Part shown: positions 41,460 through 49,784 of the stretch, in pieces
How positions within the stretch are numbered: the first letter of the stretch is position 1
Layout: each line of letters starts with the position of its first letter
Source of the DNA: DASYRM01 sp036004405
GTDB taxonomy: Bacteria; Acidobacteriota; Vicinamibacteria; Vicinamibacterales; UBA2999
DNA length: 54,935 nucleotides
NCBI GenBank assembly: GCA_036004405.1
Contig: DASYRM010000058.1
Span: 1-54,935 of the forward strand
Reading direction: 5' to 3'
Notes under the pieces: generated by a model
The model's database searches: none
What the model was told of the DNA's origin: nothing
Seen by the model: only the letters and a program-made list of their open reading frames with translations
Position numbers and translations under genes: made by a program

Positions 41460-42980
41460 ATGCCCCGGCTGCTGATCCCGCTGGCGCTCGCTGGCATCTG
41501 CGCCGCCCTCGTGATCGTCACCGCGCGTTTCGGCAGTTTCGTGGCGGGCGGGTCCGACTCGTCGTGCTACGTCCTCCAGGCCGAGCGATGGGCGTCAGGA
41601 CGCCTGGTCGAGCCCGACCGGCTGACGCCGCAGGCACCCTGGCCGGATGCGGCGCTCGCGTTCGCCCCCGCCGGACATGTGCCGTCGCCGACGGTGCCGG
41701 GCGCCATCGTGCCGATCTGCCCCTCGGGGCTGTCGATGTTCATGGCGCTCTTCCGCGCGACTGGCGGCCGCGCGGCCATGTTTCTGGTGTTTCCGCTCTT
41801 CGGCGTGGGGCTGGTGTGGGCCACGTTTCTGTTGGGGGCCCGCCTCCACGCCAGTGTGGGCCTGGCGTCGGCGCTCGTCATCGCGTCCAATCCGATCGTT
41901 CTCTATCAGGTGGTTCAGCCGATGAGCGACGTGCCGGCGGCGGCATTGTGGACGCTGACACTCGCCGTCGTCACCGGATCCGGCGCGCGGGCCGCGCTCC
42001 TTGCCGGAATCTGTGCTGCCGCGGCCATTCTGATCCGTCCGAATCTGCTGCCACTCGGGGTCGTGGTCGGCATGTATCTGTTGCTGCGGAGGCGCCACTC
42101 ATGGCGCCAACGCCTCCAGCAGGCCGGCGCCTACGCCGCGCCGTGCGCGGTGGGGTGCGTCGCGGTGGCGCTGATTCAAACGCAGTTCTACGGCTCGCCG
42201 CTCGCCTCGGGCTACGGCGCCGTGAGCGACATCTTCTCGCTCGCGCACGTTGCGACCAACGTCTCCCGCTACGGTGCGTGGCTGCTCGAGGCGCAGACGC
42301 CGCTGGTGCTGCTGGCGCTTGCCGCGCCCTTCCTTCTCCCGCGCGCGTTCGCGGCGCTGTGTCTCGCGTTCGCCGGCGTCACGCTCGCCGTGTATCTGCC
42401 ATATCTCGTGTTCGAGGACTGGTCCTACGTTCGATTCCTGCTGCCGGCGATGCCCGCTTTGACCGTCCTGCTGCTGGGAACGGGTGCGGCCATCGTGCAG
42501 CGTGTGTCGATGCGGCGGGTGTCCGCCGTCCTCGGCGTTGCCGCGGTGGCGTTGGCGGTCGCCGGCGCGTGGACCGCGCGGCGGCATCAGGCGTTCGCGC
42601 TCCGTCAGCTCGAGTCGGTGTACGCGAGCACGGGCGACGCCGTTGCCCGCCGCCTGCCGCCGAACGCCCTGCTGATCACCAGCCGCTTCAGCGGCAGCGT
42701 GCGCTACTACGCGGGGCGCGAAACCTTGGTGTGGGACGCGCTCGATCCCGCGTCGCTCGACCGCGCCGTGGCGTTCGGCCGCGACCACGGGCTCGAGCCG
42801 TTCGTTCTGCTCGACAGCGGCGAAGAGGCGGCGTTTCGCGCGCGGTTCGCCACCAGCGATCTGGCGCGCCTCGACTGGCCACCGCGGATGGAGATCGCGC
42901 CGCAGGTGCGCGTCTACGAGCCGGCGGCGCGCGAGCGCTACCAGCGCGGCGAGACGATCGTCACCGAGTACGTGCGATGA
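41460..42980 (+). CDS. GT39/ArnT-like membrane glycosyltransferase
   Basis: 506 residues with about ten transmembrane helices and a C-terminal soluble part. The first loop contains GGSDSSCYVLQAERWASG, matching the family's acidic catalytic loop (D/E after helix 1). Further helices include IVPICPSGLSMFMALF, LASALVIASNPIVLYQVVQPMSDVPAAALW and FVLLLGTG-like stretches. Enzymes of this clan transfer sugars from polyprenyl phosphate to lipids or proteins on the periplasmic face; they pair with GT2 enzymes as here. Acceptor is unknown. Starts 6 bases after the GT2 stop. Confidence 0.8.
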   Translation: MPRLLIPLALAGICAALVIVTARFGSFVAGGSDSSCYVLQAERWASGRLVEPDRLTPQAPWPDAALAFAPAGHVPSPTVPGAIVPICPSGLSMFMALFRATGGRAAMFLVFPLFGVGLVWATFLLGARLHASVGLASALVIASNPIVLYQVVQPMSDVPAAALWTLTLAVVTGSGARAALLAGICAAAAILIRPNLLPLGVVVGMYLLLRRRHSWRQRLQQAGAYAAPCAVGCVAVALIQTQFYGSPLASGYGAVSDIFSLAHVATNVSRYGAWLLEAQTPLVLLALAAPFLLPRAFAALCLAFAGVTLAVYLPYLVFEDWSYVRFLLPAMPALTVLLLGTGAAIVQRVSMRRVSAVLGVAAVALAVAGAWTARRHQAFALRQLESVYASTGDAVARRLPPNALLITSRFSGSVRYYAGRETLVWDALDPASLDRAVAFGRDHGLEPFVLLDSGEEAAFRARFATSDLARLDWPPRMEIAPQVRVYEPAARERYQRGETIVTEYVR

Positions 42981-42989
42981 TGCCCGGTC

Positions 42990-43874
42990 GTGAACCCACG
43001 CGCGCGTAACCGCTCGTTCGCCGTCGCGATCGGCGTGGCCTTGGTGCTCGCGGCGTGCCGCAAGCCGCCGGAACCCGCGGCCCCCTCGGGGACCGTGTCG
43101 GTCGCGGCGGGGCAGTCGTCGGTCGAGGCCGGCGCGCCGATCGAGATCGAGTATCGCTTCGCGCGGCTTGCCCGGGGAGCGGCGCTCCCGGCCGATGCCT
43201 GGGTGTTCGTGCACGTGGTCGACGCCGCCGGCGCGCTGTTGTGGACAGACGATCACGAGCCTCCGACCGCGCCCGCGACGTGGGGCGACGCCGAGGTGAC
43301 TTACCGCCGCCCGATGTTCGTGCCGCGCACGGCATCCCCGGGGCCCGTTCGCGTCGAGGCCGGCGTGTTTTCACGCGCCGACGGCGCGCGTGTGCCGATG
43401 ACGGTTGCCGGCAACCCGGCGGCCGGCGGCTTCGAGGTGACGGCCGCATCGAATGACTTGTTCGTGGTGTTCGGCGACGGGTGGCACGGCGCCGAGCGCG
43501 TGGAGCAGCAGCAGGCGAACGAGTGGCGGTGGTCGACGGGAGACGCGCGGCTCTCGTTCCGCCGCCCACAGCGTGACGTGGTGCTGTCGCTCGAGATCGA
43601 CCAGCCGGTGATGGCGGTGGGCCGGCAGACCGCGGAACTCCGGGTCGGCTCGGATCTCCTTGCCACGCTCGCCATCGATCCCGGTGTGCGGCGCATCCAC
43701 CGGGTCGCGCTGCCGGCGGCGCGACTGGGCAGTGCGCCGACCCTGGAGCTCGACGTCCACGTCCGGCCCACGTTCGTGCCGGCGTCGATCACGGGCCTGG
43801 CCAGTTCCGACACGCGCGAGCTGGGGGTGCGCGTGTTCAACGTGCACGTCGGCGCGGGCCTTCGAGCGCCGTGA
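42990..43874 (+). CDS. lipoprotein of unknown function
   Basis: 294 residues from GTG 42990. Lipobox LAAC (cysteine 23) ends a signal peptide (VAIGVALVLAAC), so it is likely anchored to a membrane. The mature part begins Pro-rich then folds as beta-sandwich-like strands (SVEAGAPIEIEYRFAR, DAWVFVHVVDAAGALLW, VRVEAGVFSRADG, LELDVHVRPTFVPA). Not recognised as a family. It lies 9 bases after the GT39-like gene and overlaps the next gene by GTGA, so it belongs to the same operon, possibly as an accessory or acceptor protein. Confidence 0.72.
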   Translation: MNPRARNRSFAVAIGVALVLAACRKPPEPAAPSGTVSVAAGQSSVEAGAPIEIEYRFARLARGAALPADAWVFVHVVDAAGALLWTDDHEPPTAPATWGDAEVTYRRPMFVPRTASPGPVRVEAGVFSRADGARVPMTVAGNPAAGGFEVTAASNDLFVVFGDGWHGAERVEQQQANEWRWSTGDARLSFRRPQRDVVLSLEIDQPVMAVGRQTAELRVGSDLLATLAIDPGVRRIHRVALPAARLGSAPTLELDVHVRPTFVPASITGLASSDTRELGVRVFNVHVGAGLRAP

Positions 43875-44365
43875 GGCTGCCCGTCATCGTCGTCCTCGAC
43901 AATATCCGGAGCCTGTACAACACCGGCGCCTTCTTCCGCACCGCGGACGGCTGCGCGGTGGAAAGGCTGGTCCTGTGCGGCATCACGCCGCGCCCCGACC
44001 AGGGGAGCCGCCAGCGGCGCGGCATCGCCAAGACGGCACTCGGCGCGGAAACATCGGTGCCGTGGGAGTACGTGTCCGACACCGCCGCGGCGGTCGCGGC
44101 GGCGGCCGCGGCCGGCTACCGTGTGGCGGCGGTCGAGAACTCGCCGCAGGCGATCGATCTGTACGAGTGGACGCCGGTGTGGCCGGTCTGCCTCGTCTTC
44201 GGCCACGAGACCGACGGAGTGGCAACGGATCTGGCCAGCAGCATCGAGACGCACGTCCGGATTCCGATGCTCGGCGAGAAGCGATCGCTGAACGTTGCCA
44301 CCGCCGCGGGTGTCGTCCTCTACGAGCTGCTGCGCCGCTTCCGTCCGCCTTCGCGCCTCGAGTAA
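43871..44365 (+). CDS. SpoU/TrmH-family RNA 2'-O-methyltransferase
   Basis: 164 residues, the size of the minimal SPOUT methyltransferase domain without an N-terminal RNA-binding domain. Motif 1 DNIRSLYNTGAFFRTA with the conserved Asn and Arg, motif 2 CLVFGHETDGV (Gly-x-Glu), and motif 3 IPMLGEKRSLNVATAAGVVLYE, which forms the knot and S-adenosylmethionine pocket. Targets tRNA or rRNA; TrmL-like specificity is possible from the short length. GTG start overlaps the lipoprotein stop. Confidence 0.88.
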   Translation: MRLPVIVVLDNIRSLYNTGAFFRTADGCAVERLVLCGITPRPDQGSRQRRGIAKTALGAETSVPWEYVSDTAAAVAAAAAAGYRVAAVENSPQAIDLYEWTPVWPVCLVFGHETDGVATDLASSIETHVRIPMLGEKRSLNVATAAGVVLYELLRRFRPPSRLE

Positions 44366-44504
44366 CGCGCGCTTCGGCGAGACAGGCTCCAGCTCTGCAC
44401 GCGGCGGGCCGATTACCGTCCAGGATGGGAAACGGCTTGACCGAACTGGGCCTGTCCGGGTCAGCCAACGGACGCGCGACGAGCTGCTCGACCGCCTGAG
44501 CGCC

Positions 44505-45488
44505 GTGCTGCACAAGGCAACCATCGACAGCAGCCGGCTGCAGTCGCGGGCGTTCCTCGCGCAGGTCGAGGAGTTCCGCCGGCGGCTCGACGAGACCGAG
44601 GCGAGCGCCGTCGTCGCCACGTTTCCCGACGCCTGCGACGACTACTTGACGCGGGCGCGCGCCTATCTGCTCGAGCGTGAACACGAGTACGCGGAGCTCA
44701 TCGACGTCCTGCGCGAGACCGTGAGCCGCCTCGCGGGCGAGTCCAGCGACTTTCACGCCGAGCTGCTGGCCAGCTCCGACCGCATGGAGCGGCTGGTCGA
44801 GATCGACGACCTGCGCGAGCTGAAGACGCGCATCGCGCGGGAATCGAGCCGATTGAAGGAAGCCACCGAGGAGCAGAAGCGCAACGAAGAGAAGACGCGA
44901 TCGCGGCTGCAGCGCCGGATCGAGACGCTGCAGGTCAGCTTAAGCGAGGCGCGGGAGCAGGCCGCGACCGACGCGTTGACTGGCATTGCCAACCGCGGCC
45001 GCTTCGACGAGATGCTCGGCCGCTGGCTCGAGCTCGCGGGCCAGTCCGGCGAGCCGTTCGTGCTCGCCATCGCCGACATCGACCACTTCAAGGCCGTCAA
45101 CGACACGCACGGCCACCTGGTGGGCGATCGCGTCATCCTGTGCGCCGCGCAGTGGCTGCAGTCGTCGGTGCGCGACACCGACTTCGTGGCGCGCTACGGC
45201 GGCGAGGAGTTCGCCGTGCTCTTCTCGCGCGCCACCGCCGCCGAGGCCGAGGCCCGGCTCGCGCGCGTGCTCCAGGAGCTGGCGGCGCGGCCGTTTACCT
45301 ACGACGGGGCGGAGGGGCCGCAGTCGGTGTGCTTCACGCTGAGCGCCGGCGTTGCCGAGAGCGGCGCCGGCGATACGCTCGACACGCTGGTGCGGCGGGC
45401 CGACGAGGCGCTGTATCAGGCCAAGAAACGCGGCCGGAATCGCGTGGTCGTGCAGTCGCGCGGCCGCCTGGCGTCGTTGTTCCGCTAG
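44505..45488 (+). CDS. GGDEF-domain diguanylate cyclase (start uncertain)
   Basis: Cytoplasmic diguanylate cyclase making cyclic-di-GMP. The N-terminal half is helical and probably coiled-coil (QVEEFRRRLDETEASAVV ... ELKTRIARESSRLKEATEEQ). The GGDEF domain starts at DALTGIANRGRFDEML, with metal-binding ADIDHFKAVND and the active-site loop RYGGEEF, a catalytically competent variant; the C-terminal ADEALYQAKKRGRNRV block is present. No RxxD inhibitory site is obvious. Coding-like sequence extends upstream to about 44454 without ATG, GTG or TTG; the alternatives are GTG 44505 (used), or starts at 44295-44310 inside the methyltransferase gene, or a frameshift joining ATG 44425. Confidence 0.75.
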   Translation: MLHKATIDSSRLQSRAFLAQVEEFRRRLDETEASAVVATFPDACDDYLTRARAYLLEREHEYAELIDVLRETVSRLAGESSDFHAELLASSDRMERLVEIDDLRELKTRIARESSRLKEATEEQKRNEEKTRSRLQRRIETLQVSLSEAREQAATDALTGIANRGRFDEMLGRWLELAGQSGEPFVLAIADIDHFKAVNDTHGHLVGDRVILCAAQWLQSSVRDTDFVARYGGEEFAVLFSRATAAEAEARLARVLQELAARPFTYDGAEGPQSVCFTLSAGVAESGAGDTLDTLVRRADEALYQAKKRGRNRVVVQSRGRLASLFR

Positions 45489-46693
45489 GCGGCTTCGGTA
45501 GCTGACGCGTCGGCGGCGGGGGTCTCGGCGCGCAGATTGCGCACGTGCGCGCGCGCCAGGTGATACACCGCCACGCCATAGGCGGCGCTGCTCGTGGACA
45601 GCATGGCGCGCAGCAGCGACGCGCCGGGCCCCGACAGGAACCCCTGCACCACCTCGAGCCCGAGCGCGCACGCGGCGGCGGCGGCGACGAGCGGCGGCAG
45701 GTCCGAGGCGAGCGACAGCTCGCGACGGCCGCGCCATTCGGCGACGGCATAGCCAAGCAGCGTGAACCCGCCGACCTGCTCGAGCAGCAGCAGCACGTCC
45801 ACCACGCCGGCGCCGTTCAACCGGTTCGCGAACAGCAGCGCGCCGTGCCACGGCGCGAGCGGCCGCATCGGCGGCCAGAGCGACGTCACCATCAGATACA
45901 GCACGAAGATCGGCACGAAGCGGCGAAGCGTCGCGATTTCGAAACGCGGCTCGCTCGACTCGGGCCGCCGCAGCAGCCACGCGGTGAGCCCCGCGACCGC
46001 CAGGCCGAGCGCACCGAACGCGGCGGGCGATGCGGTGGCGGCCGGCAGCGCACCGGTCATGAACCAGAGCACAGCGAGCGGCGGCACCACGTGCGTGGCC
46101 ACACGTACCCCACTCTGCCAGCGGTGCCGGTGCAGCGCCACGAGCACGATGCTGCCGGCGCATCCGAGCAGGAGCGTGGTGACGCTGCGCCGCGGGTCTT
46201 GGATCAGGCCGACGCTGCTCAGCCACAGCTGGGGGACCAGCAGGTAGAGCACGCCCACGAGCGGCACGTCGAGTCCGACGCGGCCGACCAGCTGCGGATG
46301 CCACAAGGCCCAGCGCTCGATGCGGTCGCGCGCCAGCACGCCGAGCCACGCGCCGGCGGTGTTGGTGACCACGTCCATCGGGCCGGCGTAGCGGCGGCGG
46401 AGAAAGAGCTGGGCGGTCTCGATCAGCAGACTGCACGCGGCTGCAATCCACACGACGCGGCGGCCGCTGCGCGCCGACCCGTCGGTGAGGCCGCGCCCGA
46501 GGAACCCGAGGGGCAGGAAGAGCGCGATGTTGGCGACGATGTCGGCGGGGACGATGGCCAGCGACATCCGCAGCCGCCGCATCGAGAAGTCGAATGGGCT
46601 CAGCGTGATGACGGCGGTCACCAGCACGAAGTAGCCGAGCAGCGCGAGGGTGAGCCTCGTGCCGGTCCGCGACGCGCCCCGGGAATCCGCCAT
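45485..46693 (-). CDS. VanZ-like membrane protein
   Basis: 402 residues from ATG 46693. About ten transmembrane helices. The VanZ-like part shows SPFDFS, DIVANIALFLPLGFLGRGL, ETAQLFLRRRYAGPMDVVTNTAGAWLG, the typical motif set of the first half; a similar set is repeated weakly later (VVDVLLLLEQVGGFTLLGYAVAE, LGLEVVQGFLSGPGASLLRAM). VanZ relatives confer low-level teicoplanin resistance in enterococci, but the family role is unknown. An apparent longer start (MGAAFKRP, 46762) is an artefact of a palindrome. Convergent with the GGDEF gene, overlapping by 4 bases. Confidence 0.82.
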   Translation of the reverse strand: MADSRGASRTGTRLTLALLGYFVLVTAVITLSPFDFSMRRLRMSLAIVPADIVANIALFLPLGFLGRGLTDGSARSGRRVVWIAAACSLLIETAQLFLRRRYAGPMDVVTNTAGAWLGVLARDRIERWALWHPQLVGRVGLDVPLVGVLYLLVPQLWLSSVGLIQDPRRSVTTLLLGCAGSIVLVALHRHRWQSGVRVATHVVPPLAVLWFMTGALPAATASPAAFGALGLAVAGLTAWLLRRPESSEPRFEIATLRRFVPIFVLYLMVTSLWPPMRPLAPWHGALLFANRLNGAGVVDVLLLLEQVGGFTLLGYAVAEWRGRRELSLASDLPPLVAAAAACALGLEVVQGFLSGPGASLLRAMLSTSSAAYGVAVYHLARAHVRNLRAETPAADASATEAA

Positions 46694-46738
46694 CGTCCCG
46701 GTATCGGCGCATCGGGTCGCCGGCTGGAGCAGTAGCAC

Positions 46739-46758
46739 GGGCCGCTTGAAGGCGGCCC
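46739..46758. repeat. palindrome GGGCCGCTT-GA-AGGCGGCCC
   Basis: Same core as the other copies with one T-G mismatch. It lies 61 bases past the PQQ dehydrogenase stop and 46 bases before the VanZ start (minus strand), and is the source of the false MGAAFKRP extension. Confidence 0.75.
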
Positions 46759-46818
46759 CCACGTACTCAGTCCGTACTCAGTCTGGCGACGGCTTCAGCC
46801 CGAGCGCAAGCGCCCGCA

Positions 46819-48477
46819 TCAGTTCGCCAGCGCAAACGTGTAGATGGCGCCGCCCGTCGGCACCTTGTCGGCCGCGTAGCGATTCGCCAGCCCACCGCCG
46901 AGACCCGAGGCGACGGCCACGTACTGCCGCCCCTTGTGCGTGTAGGTGATCGCGGTGGAGTTGACGCTCGAGCCGGTCTTGAACTGCCACAGCGTCTTGC
47001 CGGTCTCCTCATCGAGCGCCATGAACTCGCCGGTGAGGCGTCCGGTGAACACCAGGCCGCCGCCCGTGACCAGCATTCCCGAGGAGCTGGGGAAATCGGT
47101 CAGCGGCACGCTCCATTTCTTTTGGCCTGTCACCGGGTCGATCGCGTCGAGATGACCGTAGGCGTCGCCAGGCTTCACTTCGGGCAGACGGGACACGACC
47201 CCGGTCGTCGCGCTGCCGGGTGCCGTTGGCAGGGGCGTCGTCGCCAGCTTCTGGATGCGCGGCAGGTTCCAGGTGCTCGCGTAGATCAGCCCGGTGGCCG
47301 GGTTGAACGCGATCGGCACCGCGTTGGTGCCGCGCGACGGCCAGATCTCCACTTCCTCGCCGGCGAGGAACCGCTTGTAGACGTCGGTGAGCACCGGGCG
47401 GCCGGTGGCGATGTCGATGTGCGATGCCCAGTTGACCTTCACGAACGGGTGCGCCGCAATCAACGCGCAGCTGGTCCGGTCGACGACGTACATGAATCCG
47501 TTCTTGTTCGCCTGGATCATCACCTTGCGCATCTGGCCGTTCACGCGCAGGTCGGCGAGCACCTGCTCGTCGGTGCCGTCCACGTCGTAGACATCGTTGG
47601 GCGTGTACTGGTAGTGGCAGACGATCTCGCCGGTCTTCGGCCGGAGCGCGATGACGCTCGACGTATACAGGCTGTCGAGGGCGCCGCGCGGGCGCGGATC
47701 GTACGGCTCGGCGTTGCCGACGCCCCAGTACACGAGGTCCAGCTCGGGATCGTACGAGCCCGAGCGCCACGTCGGCCCGCCGCCGGTTTTCCACGCGTCG
47801 CTGTTCTTCGGCCACGTCTCGGACCCGGGCTCGCCGGGCGCGGGAATCGTGTAACGGCGCCACAGTTTCTTCCCGGTGTCCGGATCCCAGCCGTCGAGGA
47901 ACCCGCGCGTCGTGGATTCGCCCCCGGCCATCCCCGAGATGACGACGCCATTGGCGACGATTGGCGCGCTGGTCGCGTAGTAGCCTTCGCTCGCGTCCGC
48001 GAACTTCTGGTTCCACAGCTCCTTGCCGCTCTTCATATCGAGCGCCAGGACGTGGTTGTCGATGGTGACGCGAAACAGCTTGCCGTTGTAGATGGTGGCG
48101 GCGCCGCGGGTGATGGCGGCGCGCGTGATGCCGGGCTCGAGCTGCACCGGCGTGCGCCAGATCTGCCGGCCGGTTTCGACGTCAATCGCGAACGTCCACT
48201 TGCCGTTGATGACGTACATCACGCCATCGTAAACGGTGGGCGCGGCCAGCTCGCCCATGTCGTTCATCAGGCTGGCGCTCCACACCGGCACGAGGCGCTT
48301 CACGTTGGCCCGGGTAATCTGCTTGAGCGGGCTGTAGCTGCGCCGGTGCAGCCCCATGCTCTGCGTGGTGACGTTGTCGGGATTGCGCCCGTCGTGCACC
48401 AGCTCGTCGCTCGATTGAGCCAGCGGCACGACAATCGAACCGAGAACGGCGATCGCAGCCAGCCACATCTGCCTCAT
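46819..48477 (-). CDS. exported PQQ-dependent alcohol dehydrogenase
   Basis: 552 residues from ATG 48477 (GGAGGGG 8 bases upstream). Signal peptide 1-21, then NVTTQSMGLHRRSYSPLKQITRANVKRLVPVW, the standard methanol/ethanol dehydrogenase opening. Propeller blades: WTFAIDVETGRQIWRT, VLALDMKSGKELWNQ, LDGWDPDTGKKLWRRY, HYQYTPNDVYDVDG, FMALDEETGKTLWQFK. The GSETWPKNSDAW segment is family-conserved. No fused cytochrome c domain. It oxidises an alcohol in the periplasm with PQQ and calcium or lanthanide; metal choice cannot be read with confidence. Divergent from the sugar ABC operon with 50 bases between starts. Confidence 0.87.
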   Translation of the reverse strand: MRQMWLAAIAVLGSIVVPLAQSSDELVHDGRNPDNVTTQSMGLHRRSYSPLKQITRANVKRLVPVWSASLMNDMGELAAPTVYDGVMYVINGKWTFAIDVETGRQIWRTPVQLEPGITRAAITRGAATIYNGKLFRVTIDNHVLALDMKSGKELWNQKFADASEGYYATSAPIVANGVVISGMAGGESTTRGFLDGWDPDTGKKLWRRYTIPAPGEPGSETWPKNSDAWKTGGGPTWRSGSYDPELDLVYWGVGNAEPYDPRPRGALDSLYTSSVIALRPKTGEIVCHYQYTPNDVYDVDGTDEQVLADLRVNGQMRKVMIQANKNGFMYVVDRTSCALIAAHPFVKVNWASHIDIATGRPVLTDVYKRFLAGEEVEIWPSRGTNAVPIAFNPATGLIYASTWNLPRIQKLATTPLPTAPGSATTGVVSRLPEVKPGDAYGHLDAIDPVTGQKKWSVPLTDFPSSSGMLVTGGGLVFTGRLTGEFMALDEETGKTLWQFKTGSSVNSTAITYTHKGRQYVAVASGLGGGLANRYAADKVPTGGAIYTFALAN

Positions 48478-48500
48478 GCGTGTCCCCTCCGCCGGGCCAG

Positions 48501-48506
48501 TATAGT
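48501..48506 (+). promoter_or_regulatory. -10-like hexamer TATAGT in divergent region
   Basis: TATAGT ends 21 bases before the binding-protein ATG and is embedded in a CAGT...ACTG dyad (48499-48513 region), with AGTGACACT as its core. May serve or regulate both divergent genes. No clear -35. Confidence 0.35.
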
Positions 48507-48527
48507 GACACTGTTCGCACAGCCGGC

Positions 48528-49784
48528 ATGGCCAGGTGGATTCGATTCGTCGTAACGGCTCTGGCGTTCGCTGCCGTCGATTGCGCATCCGGATCCGCTC
48601 CTGCCGTCCTCACGTTCTCGGGCAGCGTGGTCGGCAGGGAAGGCGACGTCATCCGCCGGCAGCTCGATCGCTTCCAGCGCGAGCACCCGTCGATCCGGGT
48701 CGCCGTCCGCGCCACCCCCGATGCGGCCGACCAGCGCCACCAGCTTTACGTGCACTGGCTGAACGCGCGGGCGTCCGAACCCGACATCCTGCAGCTCGAC
48801 GTCGTGTGGACGCCGGAGTTCGCCGCGGCCGGCTGGATCGCCAACCTTGATCGCTTTCACCCGCCTCTCGAGGCGTTCCTCGCCCCGGCGGTCGCCGCCG
48901 CCCGCTGGAACCGCTCGGTGTACGCCCTGCCGTGGTTCGTCGACGTCGGCATGCTGTACTGGCGCACCGATCTCGTCCCTCACGCGCCGCGCGACCTCGG
49001 CGAGCTGACCAGCCTGGCGCGGGGCCGCGACGATCGCGGCGTCCCCTTCGGCTTCGTCTGGCAGGGCGCCCGCTACGAGGGGCTCGTGACCGTGTTCCTC
49101 GAGTATCTGGGCGCATTCGGCGGGCGGGTGCTCGACGATCGGGGGGCCGTGGCGGTCGATTCCGAACCGGCGCAGCGCGCCTTGGCCGCCATGTTCGACG
49201 CCATCTACGTCGACGGCGTCGTGCCCCCGTCGGTGCTGACCTGGCAGGAGGAGCAGACGCGGTTTGCCTTCCAGAACGGGCAGGCGGTGTTCATGCGGAA
49301 CTGGCCATATGCCTACGGGCTGCTCGAGGAGCCGGCCTCGACGGTGGCCGGCCGCTTCGCGGTCGCACCCATGCCGGCGGCGCCGGGCGGCGCGCCGACG
49401 GCCACGCTCGGCGGCTCGGCGCTGGCGATCAACGCGCACAGCGATCAGCCCGACGACGCCTATGCCCTCGTGGACTACCTGCTCCAGCCCGAGCAGATGA
49501 TTGAGCGTGCGCGGATCGCGGGCGAGTTTCCCACCCGGCCGGCGCTGTACAGCACCCGCGAGCTCGCTGCGGCCATCTCGATGCCGCTCGCCGACGCGCT
49601 GGCGATCATCGAGCGCGCGACGCCACGGCCGATCACACCGGTCTACAGCCAGCTCTCCGAGATCCTCCAGGTGTCGCTCCATCGCGCGCTGACGCGGCAG
49701 CAGCCGCCGCGCGACGCGCTGCGCGAGGCGGCGGTAGCCATGCGTGCGCTGCTCGCGGCGGCGCGACTGGGGCCGCCGGCATGA
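48528..49784 (+). CDS. sugar ABC transporter substrate-binding protein (family 1)
   Basis: 418 residues. N-terminal export signal (WIRFVVTALAFAAVDCASG); AVDC resembles a lipobox but Asp before Cys is atypical, so lipid anchoring is uncertain. Extracellular solute-binding family 1 features: VLTFSGSVVGREGDVIRRQLDRFQREHPSIRV, SEPDILQLDVVWTPEFAAAGWI, VYALPWFVDVGMLYWRTDL, QAVFMRNWPYAYGLLEE, and GGSALAINAHSDQPDDAYALVDYLL. Similar to trehalose/maltose-type binding proteins. It is the first gene of a four-gene importer operon; its stop overlaps the next ATG. Confidence 0.88.
   Translation: MARWIRFVVTALAFAAVDCASGSAPAVLTFSGSVVGREGDVIRRQLDRFQREHPSIRVAVRATPDAADQRHQLYVHWLNARASEPDILQLDVVWTPEFAAAGWIANLDRFHPPLEAFLAPAVAAARWNRSVYALPWFVDVGMLYWRTDLVPHAPRDLGELTSLARGRDDRGVPFGFVWQGARYEGLVTVFLEYLGAFGGRVLDDRGAVAVDSEPAQRALAAMFDAIYVDGVVPPSVLTWQEEQTRFAFQNGQAVFMRNWPYAYGLLEEPASTVAGRFAVAPMPAAPGGAPTATLGGSALAINAHSDQPDDAYALVDYLLQPEQMIERARIAGEFPTRPALYSTRELAAAISMPLADALAIIERATPRPITPVYSQLSEILQVSLHRALTRQQPPRDALREAAVAMRALLAAARLGPPA

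Noticed and set aside
46691..46762. Longer VanZ start MGAAFKRP
   Set aside because: Encoded by a palindromic repeat; the helix-bearing start at ATG 46693 is better.
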